Counted from the first letter of the stretch, positions 48,590 through 57,512 are shown. The stretch: 64,000 bases of DNA from UBA7887 sp964408735 (GCA_964408735.1 CAYPAX010000005.1:1-64000), one strand, 5' to 3'. Numbers and translations: made by a program. Notes: generated by a model from the sequence alone, not told the origin.

Positions 48590-49660
48590 ATGTTTCAGGC
48601 CGATGCCAGAACCGTCCGCAAGGGCCGCGGTGCCACCAGCAACCGAGACGGCCGCTATGAACGTTACAGCAGCGCTGCGATGGACGATGGCTGGGGCGGC
48701 CTCGATGCGCCGGCAACGAAGCTGCGCACCACCGTGACCGAGGACCGCTCGCGCAGCGTCATAGCGCGCAACCAGTCGCCGGACATCGACTTCGATCGTT
48801 CCATCAATCCCTATCGCGGCTGCGAGCATGGCTGTTCCTATTGCTATGCCCGGCCGACCCACGCCTGGCTGGGCCTGTCGCCGGGCCAGGATTTCGAATC
48901 GCGCCTGTTTGCCAAGCCCGATGCGCCGAGGCGCCTGCGCGAGGAACTGGCACGCCCAGGCTACAATTGTGCGCCGATCGCGCTCGGCACCAATACCGAC
49001 CCCTATCAGCCGATTGAGCGGGAACGGCGCATCACGCGCGGGATTTTGGAGGTTCTGTCCGAGCATAATCATCCGGTCACCATCGTCAGTAAATCGGCGC
49101 TGGTGACCCGCGATATCGATATTCTGGCGCCGATGGCGCGGCGCGGGCTGGCGCGGGTGGCATTGTCCGTAACGACGCTGGAGCGCCGGCTTGCCAACAT
49201 GATGGAGCCTCGCGCGAGCACTCCGGAGCGGCGGCTTTCGGCTATTGCCGATCTTGCCCGCGCCGGCATTCCCACCGCGGTGATGGTGGCGCCTGTCATT
49301 CCGGCGCTCAACGACGACGAACTGGAATCGATACTGCTGGCGGCGGCCAAGGCGGGCGCCGGTGCCGCCGGCTATATCCTGCTGCGCCTGCCGGGGGAGG
49401 TGCACGCGCTGTTCGAGGAATGGCTGAGCGCCTTCGCGCCCCTCAAGGCGGGCCGGGTGATGCGGCTGGTGCGCGACATGCGCGGCGGCAAGGCATACGA
49501 TTCGCGTTTCGGCGAGCGCCAGACCGGCAGCGGCGCCTATGCTGAAATGATTGGCGCGCGTTTCGAGGCGGCCATTCGCCGCTACGGCCTCAATGGCTCG
49601 GAATCGCATCTCGACTGTCGCCAGTTCTGCGTACCGACGGATCAACTGTCACTGTTTTAA
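48590..49660 (+). CDS. PA0069-family radical SAM protein
   Basis: A 356-residue radical SAM enzyme. The [4Fe-4S] motif is CEHGCSYCYARPTHAW (CxxxCxxC) near residue 80, in the context INPYRGCEHGCSYCYARP shared with the spore-photoproduct-lyase-like SplB-type group. LGTNTDPYQPIERERRITRGILEVL and VMVAPVIPALNDDELESILLAAAKAGA are the other conserved blocks of the PA0069 family. The reaction is unknown; DNA or nucleotide repair has been proposed for relatives. ATG 48590 is chosen. The stop codon TAA coincides with the outer edge of the MITE-like element. Confidence 0.87.
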   Translation: MFQADARTVRKGRGATSNRDGRYERYSSAAMDDGWGGLDAPATKLRTTVTEDRSRSVIARNQSPDIDFDRSINPYRGCEHGCSYCYARPTHAWLGLSPGQDFESRLFAKPDAPRRLREELARPGYNCAPIALGTNTDPYQPIERERRITRGILEVLSEHNHPVTIVSKSALVTRDIDILAPMARRGLARVALSVTTLERRLANMMEPRASTPERRLSAIADLARAGIPTAVMVAPVIPALNDDELESILLAAAKAGAGAAGYILLRLPGEVHALFEEWLSAFAPLKAGRVMRLVRDMRGGKAYDSRFGERQTGSGAYAEMIGARFEAAIRRYGLNGSESHLDCRQFCVPTDQLSLF

Positions 49661-49924
49661 TACCAAGGGTCATTGATAAAGACCCATTTGACCGCACGAT
49701 TTTCGTCGCTGGCTAGGAGCGGGCCGCGCCGTCGTGCGACCCCACGGCAAGCGGCCCGCGACGACGCCAGCGGCGAAAAGCGCGCGGCCTGCGGTGGCCC
49801 GAGGCGGCTCCCCGGATGCGTCGCGACGCTTGGCCGATGCCTCATCACATCGCCCGGCGCGCCGCTCCTATCCAGAAAACCGCCTCAAGCCATCAAATGG
49901 GTCTTTATCAATGACCCTTGGTAT
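49660..49924. mobile_element. MITE-like element with perfect 32-bp terminal inverted repeats
   Basis: Positions 49660-49691 are the exact reverse complement of 49893-49924 (ends ATACCAAGGGTCATTG...). A TA dinucleotide sits at both ends, as expected for an element that inserts at TA like IS630/Tc1-mariner relatives. The inner part is also largely self-complementary: CTGGCTAGGAGCG near 49707 matches CGCTCCTATCCAG near 49863. The 265-bp length and lack of coding capacity fit a miniature element moved in trans. No transposase is in the window. It fills the gap between the radical SAM gene and rnhB. Confidence 0.85.
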
Positions 49925-49941
49925 AGCGCTATACTGGCGCC

Positions 49942-50532
49942 ATGCCCGACTACAGCCTGGAAGCGGCTTCGCCCGCCCCCGTCTGCGGCGTCGACGAAGT
50001 CGGTCGCGGGCCGCTCGCCGGCCCCGTGGTTGCCGCCGCCGTGATTCTGGATGCGGACGACATCCCTGCAGGCCTTGACGATTCCAAGAAACTCAAGGCC
50101 GCCCGGCGCGAGGCGCTGTTCGAGGCACTGAGCGCCTCTGCCGACATCGGCATCGGTGCCGCGTCGGCGCGCGAGATCGATCGTCTCAATATTCTCGGTG
50201 CCACTATGCTGGCCATGCGGCGGGCGGTGCTTGCCTTACCAATATTGCCGGCAATGGCGCTCGTAGACGGCAATCGGGCGCCCGATCTTCCCTGTTCCGT
50301 CGAGACCGTGGTCAAAGGTGACGGACGTTCACTGTCCATGGCCGCTGCCTCGATAATCGCCAAAGTCACGCGCGACCGGGCCATGCGAACCTTGCACCAT
50401 CGCTACCCGGCTTATGGTTGGGACAGCAATGCCGGATATCCCACGCCAAAGCACCTTTCGGCATTGGAACGGCACGGTCCTTGTCCCCATCACCGCCGCA
50501 GTTTCGCCCCCGTCCGCTTGTCCCAAAATTAA
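49942..50532 (+). CDS. rnhB: Ribonuclease HII
   Basis: A 196-residue enzyme that nicks RNA-DNA hybrids and removes misinserted ribonucleotides. The metal site begins with VCGVDEVGRGPLAGPVVAAAVIL (Asp-Glu) near residue 17. DDSKKLKAARREALF, MALVDGNRAP (Asp) and SLSMAAASIIAKVTRDR (Asp in VTRDR) complete the DEDD set and the GRG binding motif. Its length is normal. The region directly upstream is the MITE-like element, with TATACT about 10 bases before the start, so the element may have changed its promoter. Confidence 0.93.
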   Translation: MPDYSLEAASPAPVCGVDEVGRGPLAGPVVAAAVILDADDIPAGLDDSKKLKAARREALFEALSASADIGIGAASAREIDRLNILGATMLAMRRAVLALPILPAMALVDGNRAPDLPCSVETVVKGDGRSLSMAAASIIAKVTRDRAMRTLHHRYPAYGWDSNAGYPTPKHLSALERHGPCPHHRRSFAPVRLSQN

Positions 50533-50609
50533 CTTGATCTAAATATCTTGTTGCGATTCAACAGGATACGAGCTTTATTGCGAGTCGAGTCTCGCCTTGG
50601 GGGCGAGTC
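50529..50609 (+). promoter_or_regulatory. GANTC cluster and CtrA-like box upstream of ccrM
   Basis: Four GANTC methylation sites occur in 55 bases (50555, 50582, 50587, 50605). TTAA-N7-TAAA at 50529-50543 resembles the CtrA box TTAA-N7-TTAA with one mismatch. In Caulobacter ccrM transcription is activated by CtrA and responds to methylation of GANTC sites in its promoter/leader, so autoregulation is inferred here. Confidence 0.5.
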
Positions 50610-50621
50610 GGAGGGGCCGCT

Positions 50622-51731
50622 GTGGCGGAAACAGAGACCAAAATTGCGTTTGACGATGCGCCATTCGGCGAGGTGCTGCAGGGCGATTGCATCGCCCATA
50701 TGCGCGCCATGCCGGCGGGCTCGGCGAACATGGTCTTTGCGGATCCGCCCTATAATTTGCAGCTCAAGCAGGAATTGCACCGGCCCAATAATTCCCGTGT
50801 CAACGGCGTCGACGAGGCCTGGGACCGTTTCGACGATTTCGCCGCCTATGACGCCTTCACGCGTGATTGGCTCGACGCCGCTCGGCACTTGCTGGCGGAC
50901 GACGGCACGCTGTGGGTGATCGGCAGCTATCACAACATCTTCCGCATCGGCACGGCGTTGCAGGATATGGGCTTTTGGATGCTCAACGACGTGGTCTGGC
51001 GCAAGTCGAACCCGATGCCGAATTTTCGCGGCAAGCGCTTTACCAACGCCCATGAGACCCTGATCTGGTGCGCCAAGAGCCAGGATCAGAAGCGCTATAC
51101 ATTCAATTACGATGCCATGAAGGCGCTCAACGACGAGACCCAAATGCGCTCGGACTGGCTGCTGCCCATATGCTCGGGCCATGAGCGGCTGAAGAACGAC
51201 GGCAAGAAGGCGCATCCGACGCAAAAGCCGGAAGCGCTGTTGCACCGGGTGGTGCTGGCCTCGACAAATCCGGGCGACCTGGTGGTCGATCCCTTCTTCG
51301 GCAGCGGCACCACCGGCGCTGTCGCCAAGCGCCTGGGCAGGCGCTATCTCGGCATCGAAAGCCGCGCCGACTACTTTGCCCTGGCGGCGGATCGCCTGCG
51401 CGCGGTCGAGCCGGGCCGGGATATCGCGACAACAGTTACGCCATCGAAACGATCCCTGCCGAGAGTGCCCTTCGGCAACCTCGTCGAGCGCGGCCTGATC
51501 GCGCCGGGGGCGGTGCTGACCGACGCCAAGCGGCGCCATTCGGCACGGGTGCGCGCCGACGGCTCGCTGGTTGCCGACGGCGTTTCAGGTTCGATCCACC
51601 GCGTCGCGGCAGAATTGCAGGGCGCACCCGCGTGCAATGGCTGGGCCTTCTGGTTCATCGAGGCCAAAGGCGAGCTGGTGCCGGTCGATTTGCTGCGCCA
51701 GCAGGTCAGGGCGCAGATGGCGGCCGGCTGA
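50622..51731 (+). CDS. ccrM: CcrM-type adenine-specific DNA methyltransferase (GANTC)
   Basis: A 369-residue orphan DNA N6-adenine methyltransferase of the beta class. The catalytic DPPYN is at residues 41-45. The SAM-binding FxGxG-type motif is VVDPFFGSGTTGAVAKRLGRRYLGIE near 222. The C-terminal extension GVSGSIHRVAAELQGAPACNGWAFWFIEAKGELVPVD is the CcrM-specific DNA-recognition domain. It methylates GANTC after replication and links cell-cycle transcription to replication in alphaproteobacteria. There is no adjacent restriction enzyme, as expected. Start GTG 50622. Its 3' end overlaps mutY by 26 bases. Confidence 0.94.
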   Translation: MAETETKIAFDDAPFGEVLQGDCIAHMRAMPAGSANMVFADPPYNLQLKQELHRPNNSRVNGVDEAWDRFDDFAAYDAFTRDWLDAARHLLADDGTLWVIGSYHNIFRIGTALQDMGFWMLNDVVWRKSNPMPNFRGKRFTNAHETLIWCAKSQDQKRYTFNYDAMKALNDETQMRSDWLLPICSGHERLKNDGKKAHPTQKPEALLHRVVLASTNPGDLVVDPFFGSGTTGAVAKRLGRRYLGIESRADYFALAADRLRAVEPGRDIATTVTPSKRSLPRVPFGNLVERGLIAPGAVLTDAKRRHSARVRADGSLVADGVSGSIHRVAAELQGAPACNGWAFWFIEAKGELVPVDLLRQQVRAQMAAG

Positions 51732-52779
51732 CAGCCTCCAAAGCGTGGGCGACGACTTTCCGCATCACGCTCGGTAGCGCCTCGCCGTCCAGCCGCCAAG
51801 GGTCGCGCCACAAGCCCTTGTCATTCCCCGCGGCCGTCCCGGCCATGACAGCCAGCTCCAACTCGAAATGGGTGAAGGTGTGTCGCACAAGACCGGGCAG
51901 CAGGCGCCAGTCCTCTGAGCCAAGCGGCGCGTGTGCGATGGCGCTTTCGGGTCTGGGCATGGCATCCAGCCATTCCGTAGACGGCACTTCGATCATGCCG
52001 CCAAGCAGGCCTTTCGTCGGCCTGCGCTTCAGCAGCACGGCGCCGTCGGCGCGAGTGATCCAGAAGGCGATGCCACGGCGCAGTGGCTTGGGTTTGCGAG
52101 GCGAGCGCTTGGGCAGGGTGGCGGCGATGCCCAGCGCATGGCCGCGGCAGGCTTCCGTCCAGGGGCAGGCCTCGCAGCGCGGCCGGCCGCGGGCGCAGAC
52201 CGTGGCGCCGAGGTCCATAACCGCCTGGGCGTAATCGCCGGGCCGGTGCTCTGGGTTCAGCGTTGCGGCATGGGCGCGCAAGGTGGATTTCGCCGCCGGC
52301 AACGGCTCCTCGACTGCGAACAGCCGCGCCATGACACGCTCCACATTGCCGTCCACCACCACCGCTGGGCGCCCGAAGGCGATGGCGGTGATGGCGGCAG
52401 CGGTATAGGCGCCGATTCCGGGCAGCGCCCGCAAGCTCGATTCGCTGTCGGGGAAGTGTCCGCCATGCTCCCCTGCCACGACTTGCGCGCAGGCGTGCAG
52501 ATTGCGGGCGCGGGCGTAATAGCCTAGCCCCGCCCAGGCTTCCAGCACGGCCTCCAACGGCGCCGCTGCCAGAGCGCCGATATTGGGCCAGCGCGCCAGG
52601 AATGCGCGGTAATACGGGATCACGGCGGTTACCGTGGTTTGCTGCAGCATGACTTCGCTGAGCCAGACGCTGTAGGGGTCGGCGCGCTCACCCGGCGCCG
52701 CCCGCCAGGGCAGGTCGCGGCGTGCGTGGTCATACCAGGCAAGCAAGGCGGTGCTCGTCGGCGCGTTTCGCGCTAGCAT
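51706..52779 (-). CDS. mutY: A/G-specific adenine DNA glycosylase
   Basis: A 357-residue base-excision repair enzyme that removes adenine opposite 8-oxoguanine. WLSEVMLQQTTV near residue 40 carries the catalytic glutamate, ALPGIGAYTAAAITAIAF near 118 is the helix-hairpin-helix, VVVDGNVERVM holds the catalytic aspartate, and CARGRPRCEACPWTEAC is the C-x6-C-x2-C-x5-C iron-sulfur loop. A C-terminal NUDIX-like domain (KRRPTKGLLGGMIEVPSTEW) recognises 8-oxoG. The C-terminal coding region contains a short palindrome at 51820-51849 that adds AVMAGTAAGND-like residues. Confidence 0.94.
   Translation of the reverse strand: MLARNAPTSTALLAWYDHARRDLPWRAAPGERADPYSVWLSEVMLQQTTVTAVIPYYRAFLARWPNIGALAAAPLEAVLEAWAGLGYYARARNLHACAQVVAGEHGGHFPDSESSLRALPGIGAYTAAAITAIAFGRPAVVVDGNVERVMARLFAVEEPLPAAKSTLRAHAATLNPEHRPGDYAQAVMDLGATVCARGRPRCEACPWTEACRGHALGIAATLPKRSPRKPKPLRRGIAFWITRADGAVLLKRRPTKGLLGGMIEVPSTEWLDAMPRPESAIAHAPLGSEDWRLLPGLVRHTFTHFELELAVMAGTAAGNDKGLWRDPWRLDGEALPSVMRKVVAHALEAVSRPPSAP
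51820..51849. repeat. Short palindrome inside mutY
   Basis: A 30-bp GC-rich segment bounded by GTCATTCC and GGCCATGAC, with an inner GGCCGTCCCGGCC fold, lies inside the 3' part of mutY. Its ends resemble those of the repeat at 18167-18228. It may be a small dispersed palindrome tolerated in a variable loop. Confidence 0.25.
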
Positions 52780-52814
52780 CGTCCGGGTTCCGTCATGATC
52801 GGGCAGGGTAGAGC

Positions 52815-53270
52815 ATGAGTGCTGCGAAGAAGAAGAGGGCCGGTATGCGTACCGCAGCCCGGCTGGTGCCGGGACTGACCAAGGCTGCCTTCGCCCGGCG
52901 CGGCTTTCACCGTGCCGCCGTGCTGACGGACTGGCAGGCGATCGTCGGCGAGGCGCTGGCCGAGCGCTGCGTGCCGGAGCGGCTTTCCGGCGACGGGGTG
53001 CTGACGATTCGCGCTTCCGGCAGTGTGGCGCTGGCCTTGCAGCACCTGGAGCCGCAGATGCTGGAGCGAATCGCCAGCTATTTTGGCTTTCGAGCAGTCA
53101 CCAGATTGCGCTTTCGCCAAGCGCCCTTGCCGGAACGCGAGGTGGTGGCTAAGCCTCGTGAAAGGCCGCCGGTGCCGCCAACGCTCGCCGCCTCACTGAC
53201 CGATATCGAGGACGACGCCCTGCGTGAGGCATTGCTGCGGCTTGGTGCCGAGGTGGCGGCGCGCGACTGA
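52815..53270 (+). CDS. DUF721 protein (DciA-like)
   Basis: A 151-residue protein with a basic N-terminus. The KH-like DUF721 domain (about residues 20-100) shows RRGFHRAAVLTDWQAIVGEALAERCVPERL and VLTIRASGSVALALQHLEPQMLERI, ending FGFRAVTRLRFRQ. DciA proteins of this family recruit the replicative helicase in bacteria lacking DnaC/DnaI; whether this shorter alphaproteobacterial member does so is inferred. It is divergent from mutY and followed by dsbA-like and smc genes, a common alphaproteobacterial order. Confidence 0.78.
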   Translation: MSAAKKKRAGMRTAARLVPGLTKAAFARRGFHRAAVLTDWQAIVGEALAERCVPERLSGDGVLTIRASGSVALALQHLEPQMLERIASYFGFRAVTRLRFRQAPLPEREVVAKPRERPPVPPTLAASLTDIEDDALREALLRLGAEVAARD

Positions 53271-53336
53271 TTCGCTTGCGCTGCCCGGCATTTGGCCCCA
53301 TCTATTCCGGCAAGAAGGATCCATTGGAGACGTCTG

Positions 53337-53927
53337 ATGCGCCACGCCGTTGTTCTCGCTGCCCTCGCCCTTTTCGCCATCGCCGGCTCGCCGGCGGCCG
53401 CTGGCGAGATCGACACCAGCTTCAAATCGATCGGCGATCCGGATGCGCCGGTGACCATCGTCGAATACGCCTCGATGAGTTGCCCGCACTGCGCCAATTT
53501 CCATACCGAGCGCCTGCCCTGGCTCAAGGAGACCTATATCGACACCGGCAAGGTGCGCCTCGAGTTCCGCGACTTTCCCCTCAACGCGCCCGCCTTGTGG
53601 GGCGCCATGGCCGCCCATTGCGTGGGCCCGGATCGTTACTTCGCCTTTCTCGACCTGCTGTTCCGCCAGCAGGAGAACTGGGCCTTCTTCCAGGATGCCG
53701 GCGAGCGGCTGAAGAAACTCGCCAAACAGGCCGGCATGGGCAGCAACGAGTTCGACATGTGCATGGCGAATCAGTCGGTGCAGATGGCGGTGCTGCAAGC
53801 GCGCCAGACCGGCGTCTCGGAGCACAAGGTCGAATCGACCCCGAGCCTGGTCATCAACGGCGAGACGGTCGCCGGCGTCCCGAGCCAGGCAGATCTCGCC
53901 CGGATGATCGAGGAGGCCGGTGGCTGA
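53337..53927 (+). CDS. DsbA-family thiol-disulfide oxidoreductase
   Basis: A 196-residue exported thioredoxin-fold protein. The ATG at 53337 (GGAGA ahead) starts a signal peptide (AVVLAALALFAIAGSPAAAG). The active site CPHC is in EYASMSCPHCANFH near residue 47, and the cis-proline loop is KVESTPSLVINGE near 167. The helical insert between them is of the DsbA/DsbG-like DSBA-oxidoreductase type. Additional cysteines AAHCVG and FDMCMA are noted. It probably helps form or reshuffle disulfides of periplasmic proteins. It sits directly ahead of smc. Confidence 0.88.
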   Translation: MRHAVVLAALALFAIAGSPAAAGEIDTSFKSIGDPDAPVTIVEYASMSCPHCANFHTERLPWLKETYIDTGKVRLEFRDFPLNAPALWGAMAAHCVGPDRYFAFLDLLFRQQENWAFFQDAGERLKKLAKQAGMGSNEFDMCMANQSVQMAVLQARQTGVSEHKVESTPSLVINGETVAGVPSQADLARMIEEAGG

Positions 53928-53980
53928 GCCCGGCACAGTTGTTCTATACTTCGCTTCTGTAGTCACGCGGCGGACAAGCC

Positions 53981-56900
53981 TTGCAATTCACGCGCCTGAA
54001 GCTCGTCGGCTTCAAATCCTTCGTTGAGCCTACTGACCTGGCCATCGAGCCCGGGCTGACCGGCATTGTCGGACCCAACGGCTGCGGCAAGTCAAACCTG
54101 GTCGAGGCGCTGCGCTGGGTCATGGGCGAGACCTCCGCCAAGCAGATTCGCGGCGGCGAGATGGACGACGTCATTTTTTCCGGCACCGCCGAGCGCCCGG
54201 CGCGCAACCTGGCCGAGGTGGCGTTGGTGCTCGACAACGCCGAGCGCGACGCGCCGGCCGCCTATAACGAGCATCCCGAGCTCGAAATCTCGCGCCGCAT
54301 CGAGCGCGGCTCGGGCTCCAACTATCGCATCAACGGCCGCGACGTGCGCGCCCGAGACGTGCAGATCCTGTTTGCCGACGCGGCCAGCGGTGCCCGTTCC
54401 ACGGCCCTGGTCAGCCAGGGCCAGATCGGCCAGCTCATCAGCGCCAAGCCGACCCAGCGGCGGCATCTGCTGGAGGAAGCGGCGGGCATTACCGGCCTGC
54501 ACACGCGCCGTCACGAGGCGGAGTTGCGGCTGCGCGCAGCGGAGACCAATCTCGACCGCCTCGAGGACGTCATCGCGGCGCTCGAATCGCAAATGCAGGC
54601 GCTCAAGCGCCAGTCCCGCCAGGCGGCGCGCTACCGCTCCCTGAGCGGGCGCTTGCGCAAGGCCGAGGCGGCACTGTTCTATCGCCGTTGGCAGGAGGCG
54701 CGCGACGATCTGGCTGCGGCCGAGGCGGCCATGGCCGAGGTCGAGCACAACGTGGCCGAGACCACGCGCGTGGCGGCCGAAGCGACCACGCTGCAGGCAG
54801 GTATCGCCGAAGGCCTGCCGGAGCTGCGTCGTATCGAGGCCGAGGCCGCCGCCGCGTTGCACCGTTTGGAGATCGAAGGCGAAGCCATCGCCGACGAGGA
54901 GCGCCGCCTTGCCGCGGCCACTGCCGAGTGCCAGGCGCAGCTCGAAACCCTGGGCCGCGACCTGGCGCGCGAAGGCACCCTGGCGACGGAAGCCGAAACT
55001 GCGCTGCGCGAGCTTGGTGAGGAAGCATCGGTCCTCGAAAAGGATACCGCAGGCGCCAGCGGCGAGCAGGAAAAGGCCGCTGAGAGCCTGGAGCAAGAGC
55101 GCGCAGCGCTGGAGTCCATCGACGGCGAACTTGCTGAGCGTACCGCGGCGCTGGCGGCTGCTGAAGTGCGCCACGCCGATCTTGCCCGCCGCCAGGACGA
55201 GCTCGAGACCCGCCTCGCCTCGCTCGACACCCAGAACGACGAGGTGGCGGCGCAAAGGGCTGCCATCGCCGCGCGGCTTGCCGACGCCACGGCGCTTGGC
55301 GAAGCCGAGGCGGCGCTTGCCGCCGCCCGTGAGCGGGTGGCGGCTGCCCACACCGCCCTGGAGAAAAGCCAGCAAGGTCTCGGCGCGGCTGAGGGCGCCC
55401 GTGCGGCCGCCGAGGCCACCGAGCGCAGCGCGCGCGAGGCCCTGCGCGAGGCCGAGATGGCGCGCCAGCGCACCGCCTCGGAGGCCGCCGCGCTGGCCGC
55501 TGCCCTCGACCATGATCGCGGCGACACGGGCAAGCCCCTGATCGACAACATTGCCGTGCTCGAAGGCTTGGAGCTGGCGCTCGGCGCCGCGCTTGGCGAC
55601 GACCTCATGGCCTCGACGGACCCGGCCGCCGCCGCCCATTGGCACGATCTCGGCAGCAAGCCTGCCGGCCCGGCCCTGCCGCAAGGCGCCGAGCCCTTGG
55701 CGGACTTCCTTGAAGCCCCGGCGGCTCTTGAGCCTCGCTTCGCCCAGGTCGGGTTGGTCGAGGCCGCCGACGGGGCGCGTCTGCAAGGCGAGCTGGCGCA
55801 AGGCCAGCGCCTGGTCAGCCGCGACGGCGACCTGTGGCGCTGGGACGGCTTTACCAGCGCCGCCGATTCCCACGCTGGTGCCGCCGCCCGCCTGCGCCGC
55901 CGCCAGCACCTGGAAGGGCTGCTGGCCGAGCTGCCGGCCCTGGAAGAGCGCGAGGAACAGGCGACGGCGGCGGTCGATACGGCGGCCGCGGCCCTCGGCG
56001 AGACCCAGGCGGCATACGAAGCGGCGCGCGCCGGAGAGAGCGCGGCGCGCAGCAGCGCTCGCGAGGCGGATAATGGTCTCGAAAGTGCCCGCGCTGCCCA
56101 TGCCAAGGCCAATGATGCGGTGGCCGAAGATCGCTCGCGCGATGCCGCCCTGGTCGAAGCCGCGGCGCGCCTGACCAGCGATCGCGACGACACCGCGCAG
56201 GCGCTTCGTGCCTGCCGCACCGAGCGGGCCGAGGCCGAGCCGCTTGACAGCTTGCGGGGCCCGCTCGAAGCGCTGCGTCAGCGCCTGGCCGCACAACGGG
56301 TCAAGGTGGATGAGAGCGCCCGCGCCCATGAGCGCCTGGTGCGCGCGGCGGAAGCCCGGGCCGAGCGCCTGGCGGCGATCACCAGCGACAGCGAAGCCTG
56401 GCGCCGCCGCGCGGCGGCGTCGAGTGAGCAGATCGGCTCTTTGGAAGAGCGCAGGGCTGCTGCCAGAAAGCGGCTGCAAGCGCTGCAGGCAGAGCCCGCG
56501 CGCCTGACCGAGCGGCGCAATGCCATTGGTGAGCGCATCGATACGGCGGCGGCCGCGCGCCGTGATGCCGCGGATCGCCTGGCTGCGGCGGAAACGGCGC
56601 TGCGCGAGGCCGATGCCAAGCTCAAGGCCGCCAACGAAGTCATGGCCGAGGCGCGTGAAGAGCGCGTGCGCGTCGAAGGCGCGCGCGATCAGGCGCGCTC
56701 CCTCGGCGAGGTCGAGGCCGAGCACATCATGGAGCGCTTCCAGGTCGAGCCGCCGGCTTTGCTGGAGATCGCAGAAGCCAAGTCGGCCGAAGCGCTGGAC
56801 GATATCGCCAAGCTGCAACGCGCCGTCGAGCGCCTGCAGCGCGAGCGCGAGACCATGGGCGCGGTCAACCTGCGGGCCGATGCCGAGGCCGCGGAACTTG

Positions 56901-57481
56901 CTGAGCAGATCGAGACCATGGTCGGCGAGCGCGACGACCTGATCGCCGCCATCGCCAAGCTGCGCGGCGGCATCGCCTCCCTCAACCGCGAGGGCCGGCA
57001 AAGGCTGCTGGCCGCGTTCGAGGAGATCAACGGTCATTTCCAGACCCTGTTCGAGCGCCTGTTCGGCGGTGGCAAGGCGCATCTCGACCTGGTCGGCGAC
57101 GACGACCCGCTTGAGGCCGGGCTGGAGGTGATGGCGAGCCCGCCCGGTAAGCGCCTGCAAAACCTCAGTCTGCTGTCGGGCGGCGAGAAGGCGCTGTCGG
57201 CGCTGGCGTTGCTGTTCGCCGTGTTCCTCACCAAGCCGACGCCGATCTGCGTGCTCGACGAGGTCGACGCACCGCTCGACGACGCCAATGTCGACCGCTT
57301 CTGCAATATGGTCGAGGAAATCGCCGAGACCTCGGCCACCCGATTCCTCGTCGTCACCCATCATCGCCTGACCATGGCCCGCATGCGCCGGCTGTTCGGC
57401 GTGACCATGGGCGAGCGCGGCGTTTCGCAGCTGGTTTCCGTGGACATGAGCGAGGCCGAGCTGCTGCAGGCTGCCGAGTAA
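53981..57481 (+). CDS. smc: Chromosome segregation protein SMC
   Basis: A 1166-residue condensin ATPase. The start is a TTG at 53981, the first codon of QFTRLKLVGFKSFVEPTDL. Walker A is GIVGPNGCGKSNLVEALRWVMGE near residue 32. Two long alanine/glutamate-rich coiled-coil arms (about 165-500 and 640-1000) flank a hinge near 510-630. The ABC signature LLSGGEKALSALALLF (near 1065) and Walker B PICVLDEVDAPLDDANVDRF close the head. Alphaproteobacterial SMCs of this length work with ScpA/ScpB to organise the origin region. A very long open frame on the opposite strand is a composition artefact of the coiled-coil codons. Confidence 0.95.
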   Translation: MQFTRLKLVGFKSFVEPTDLAIEPGLTGIVGPNGCGKSNLVEALRWVMGETSAKQIRGGEMDDVIFSGTAERPARNLAEVALVLDNAERDAPAAYNEHPELEISRRIERGSGSNYRINGRDVRARDVQILFADAASGARSTALVSQGQIGQLISAKPTQRRHLLEEAAGITGLHTRRHEAELRLRAAETNLDRLEDVIAALESQMQALKRQSRQAARYRSLSGRLRKAEAALFYRRWQEARDDLAAAEAAMAEVEHNVAETTRVAAEATTLQAGIAEGLPELRRIEAEAAAALHRLEIEGEAIADEERRLAAATAECQAQLETLGRDLAREGTLATEAETALRELGEEASVLEKDTAGASGEQEKAAESLEQERAALESIDGELAERTAALAAAEVRHADLARRQDELETRLASLDTQNDEVAAQRAAIAARLADATALGEAEAALAAARERVAAAHTALEKSQQGLGAAEGARAAAEATERSAREALREAEMARQRTASEAAALAAALDHDRGDTGKPLIDNIAVLEGLELALGAALGDDLMASTDPAAAAHWHDLGSKPAGPALPQGAEPLADFLEAPAALEPRFAQVGLVEAADGARLQGELAQGQRLVSRDGDLWRWDGFTSAADSHAGAAARLRRRQHLEGLLAELPALEEREEQATAAVDTAAAALGETQAAYEAARAGESAARSSAREADNGLESARAAHAKANDAVAEDRSRDAALVEAAARLTSDRDDTAQALRACRTERAEAEPLDSLRGPLEALRQRLAAQRVKVDESARAHERLVRAAEARAERLAAITSDSEAWRRRAAASSEQIGSLEERRAAARKRLQALQAEPARLTERRNAIGERIDTAAAARRDAADRLAAAETALREADAKLKAANEVMAEAREERVRVEGARDQARSLGEVEAEHIMERFQVEPPALLEIAEAKSAEALDDIAKLQRAVERLQRERETMGAVNLRADAEAAELAEQIETMVGERDDLIAAIAKLRGGIASLNREGRQRLLAAFEEINGHFQTLFERLFGGGKAHLDLVGDDDPLEAGLEVMASPPGKRLQNLSLLSGGEKALSALALLFAVFLTKPTPICVLDEVDAPLDDANVDRFCNMVEEIAETSATRFLVVTHHRLTMARMRRLFGVTMGERGVSQLVSVDMSEAELLQAAE

Positions 57482-57500
57482 ATCGCGCTCTAAATACCAT

Positions 57501-57512
57501 ATTGATATCAAT
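57501..57512. repeat. 12-bp palindrome between smc and the atp promoter
   Basis: ATTGATATCAAT is a perfect palindrome in an AT-rich island, 25 bases upstream of the atp -35 box. It could be an operator or a remnant of a repeat end. Nothing more can be said. Confidence 0.3.
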
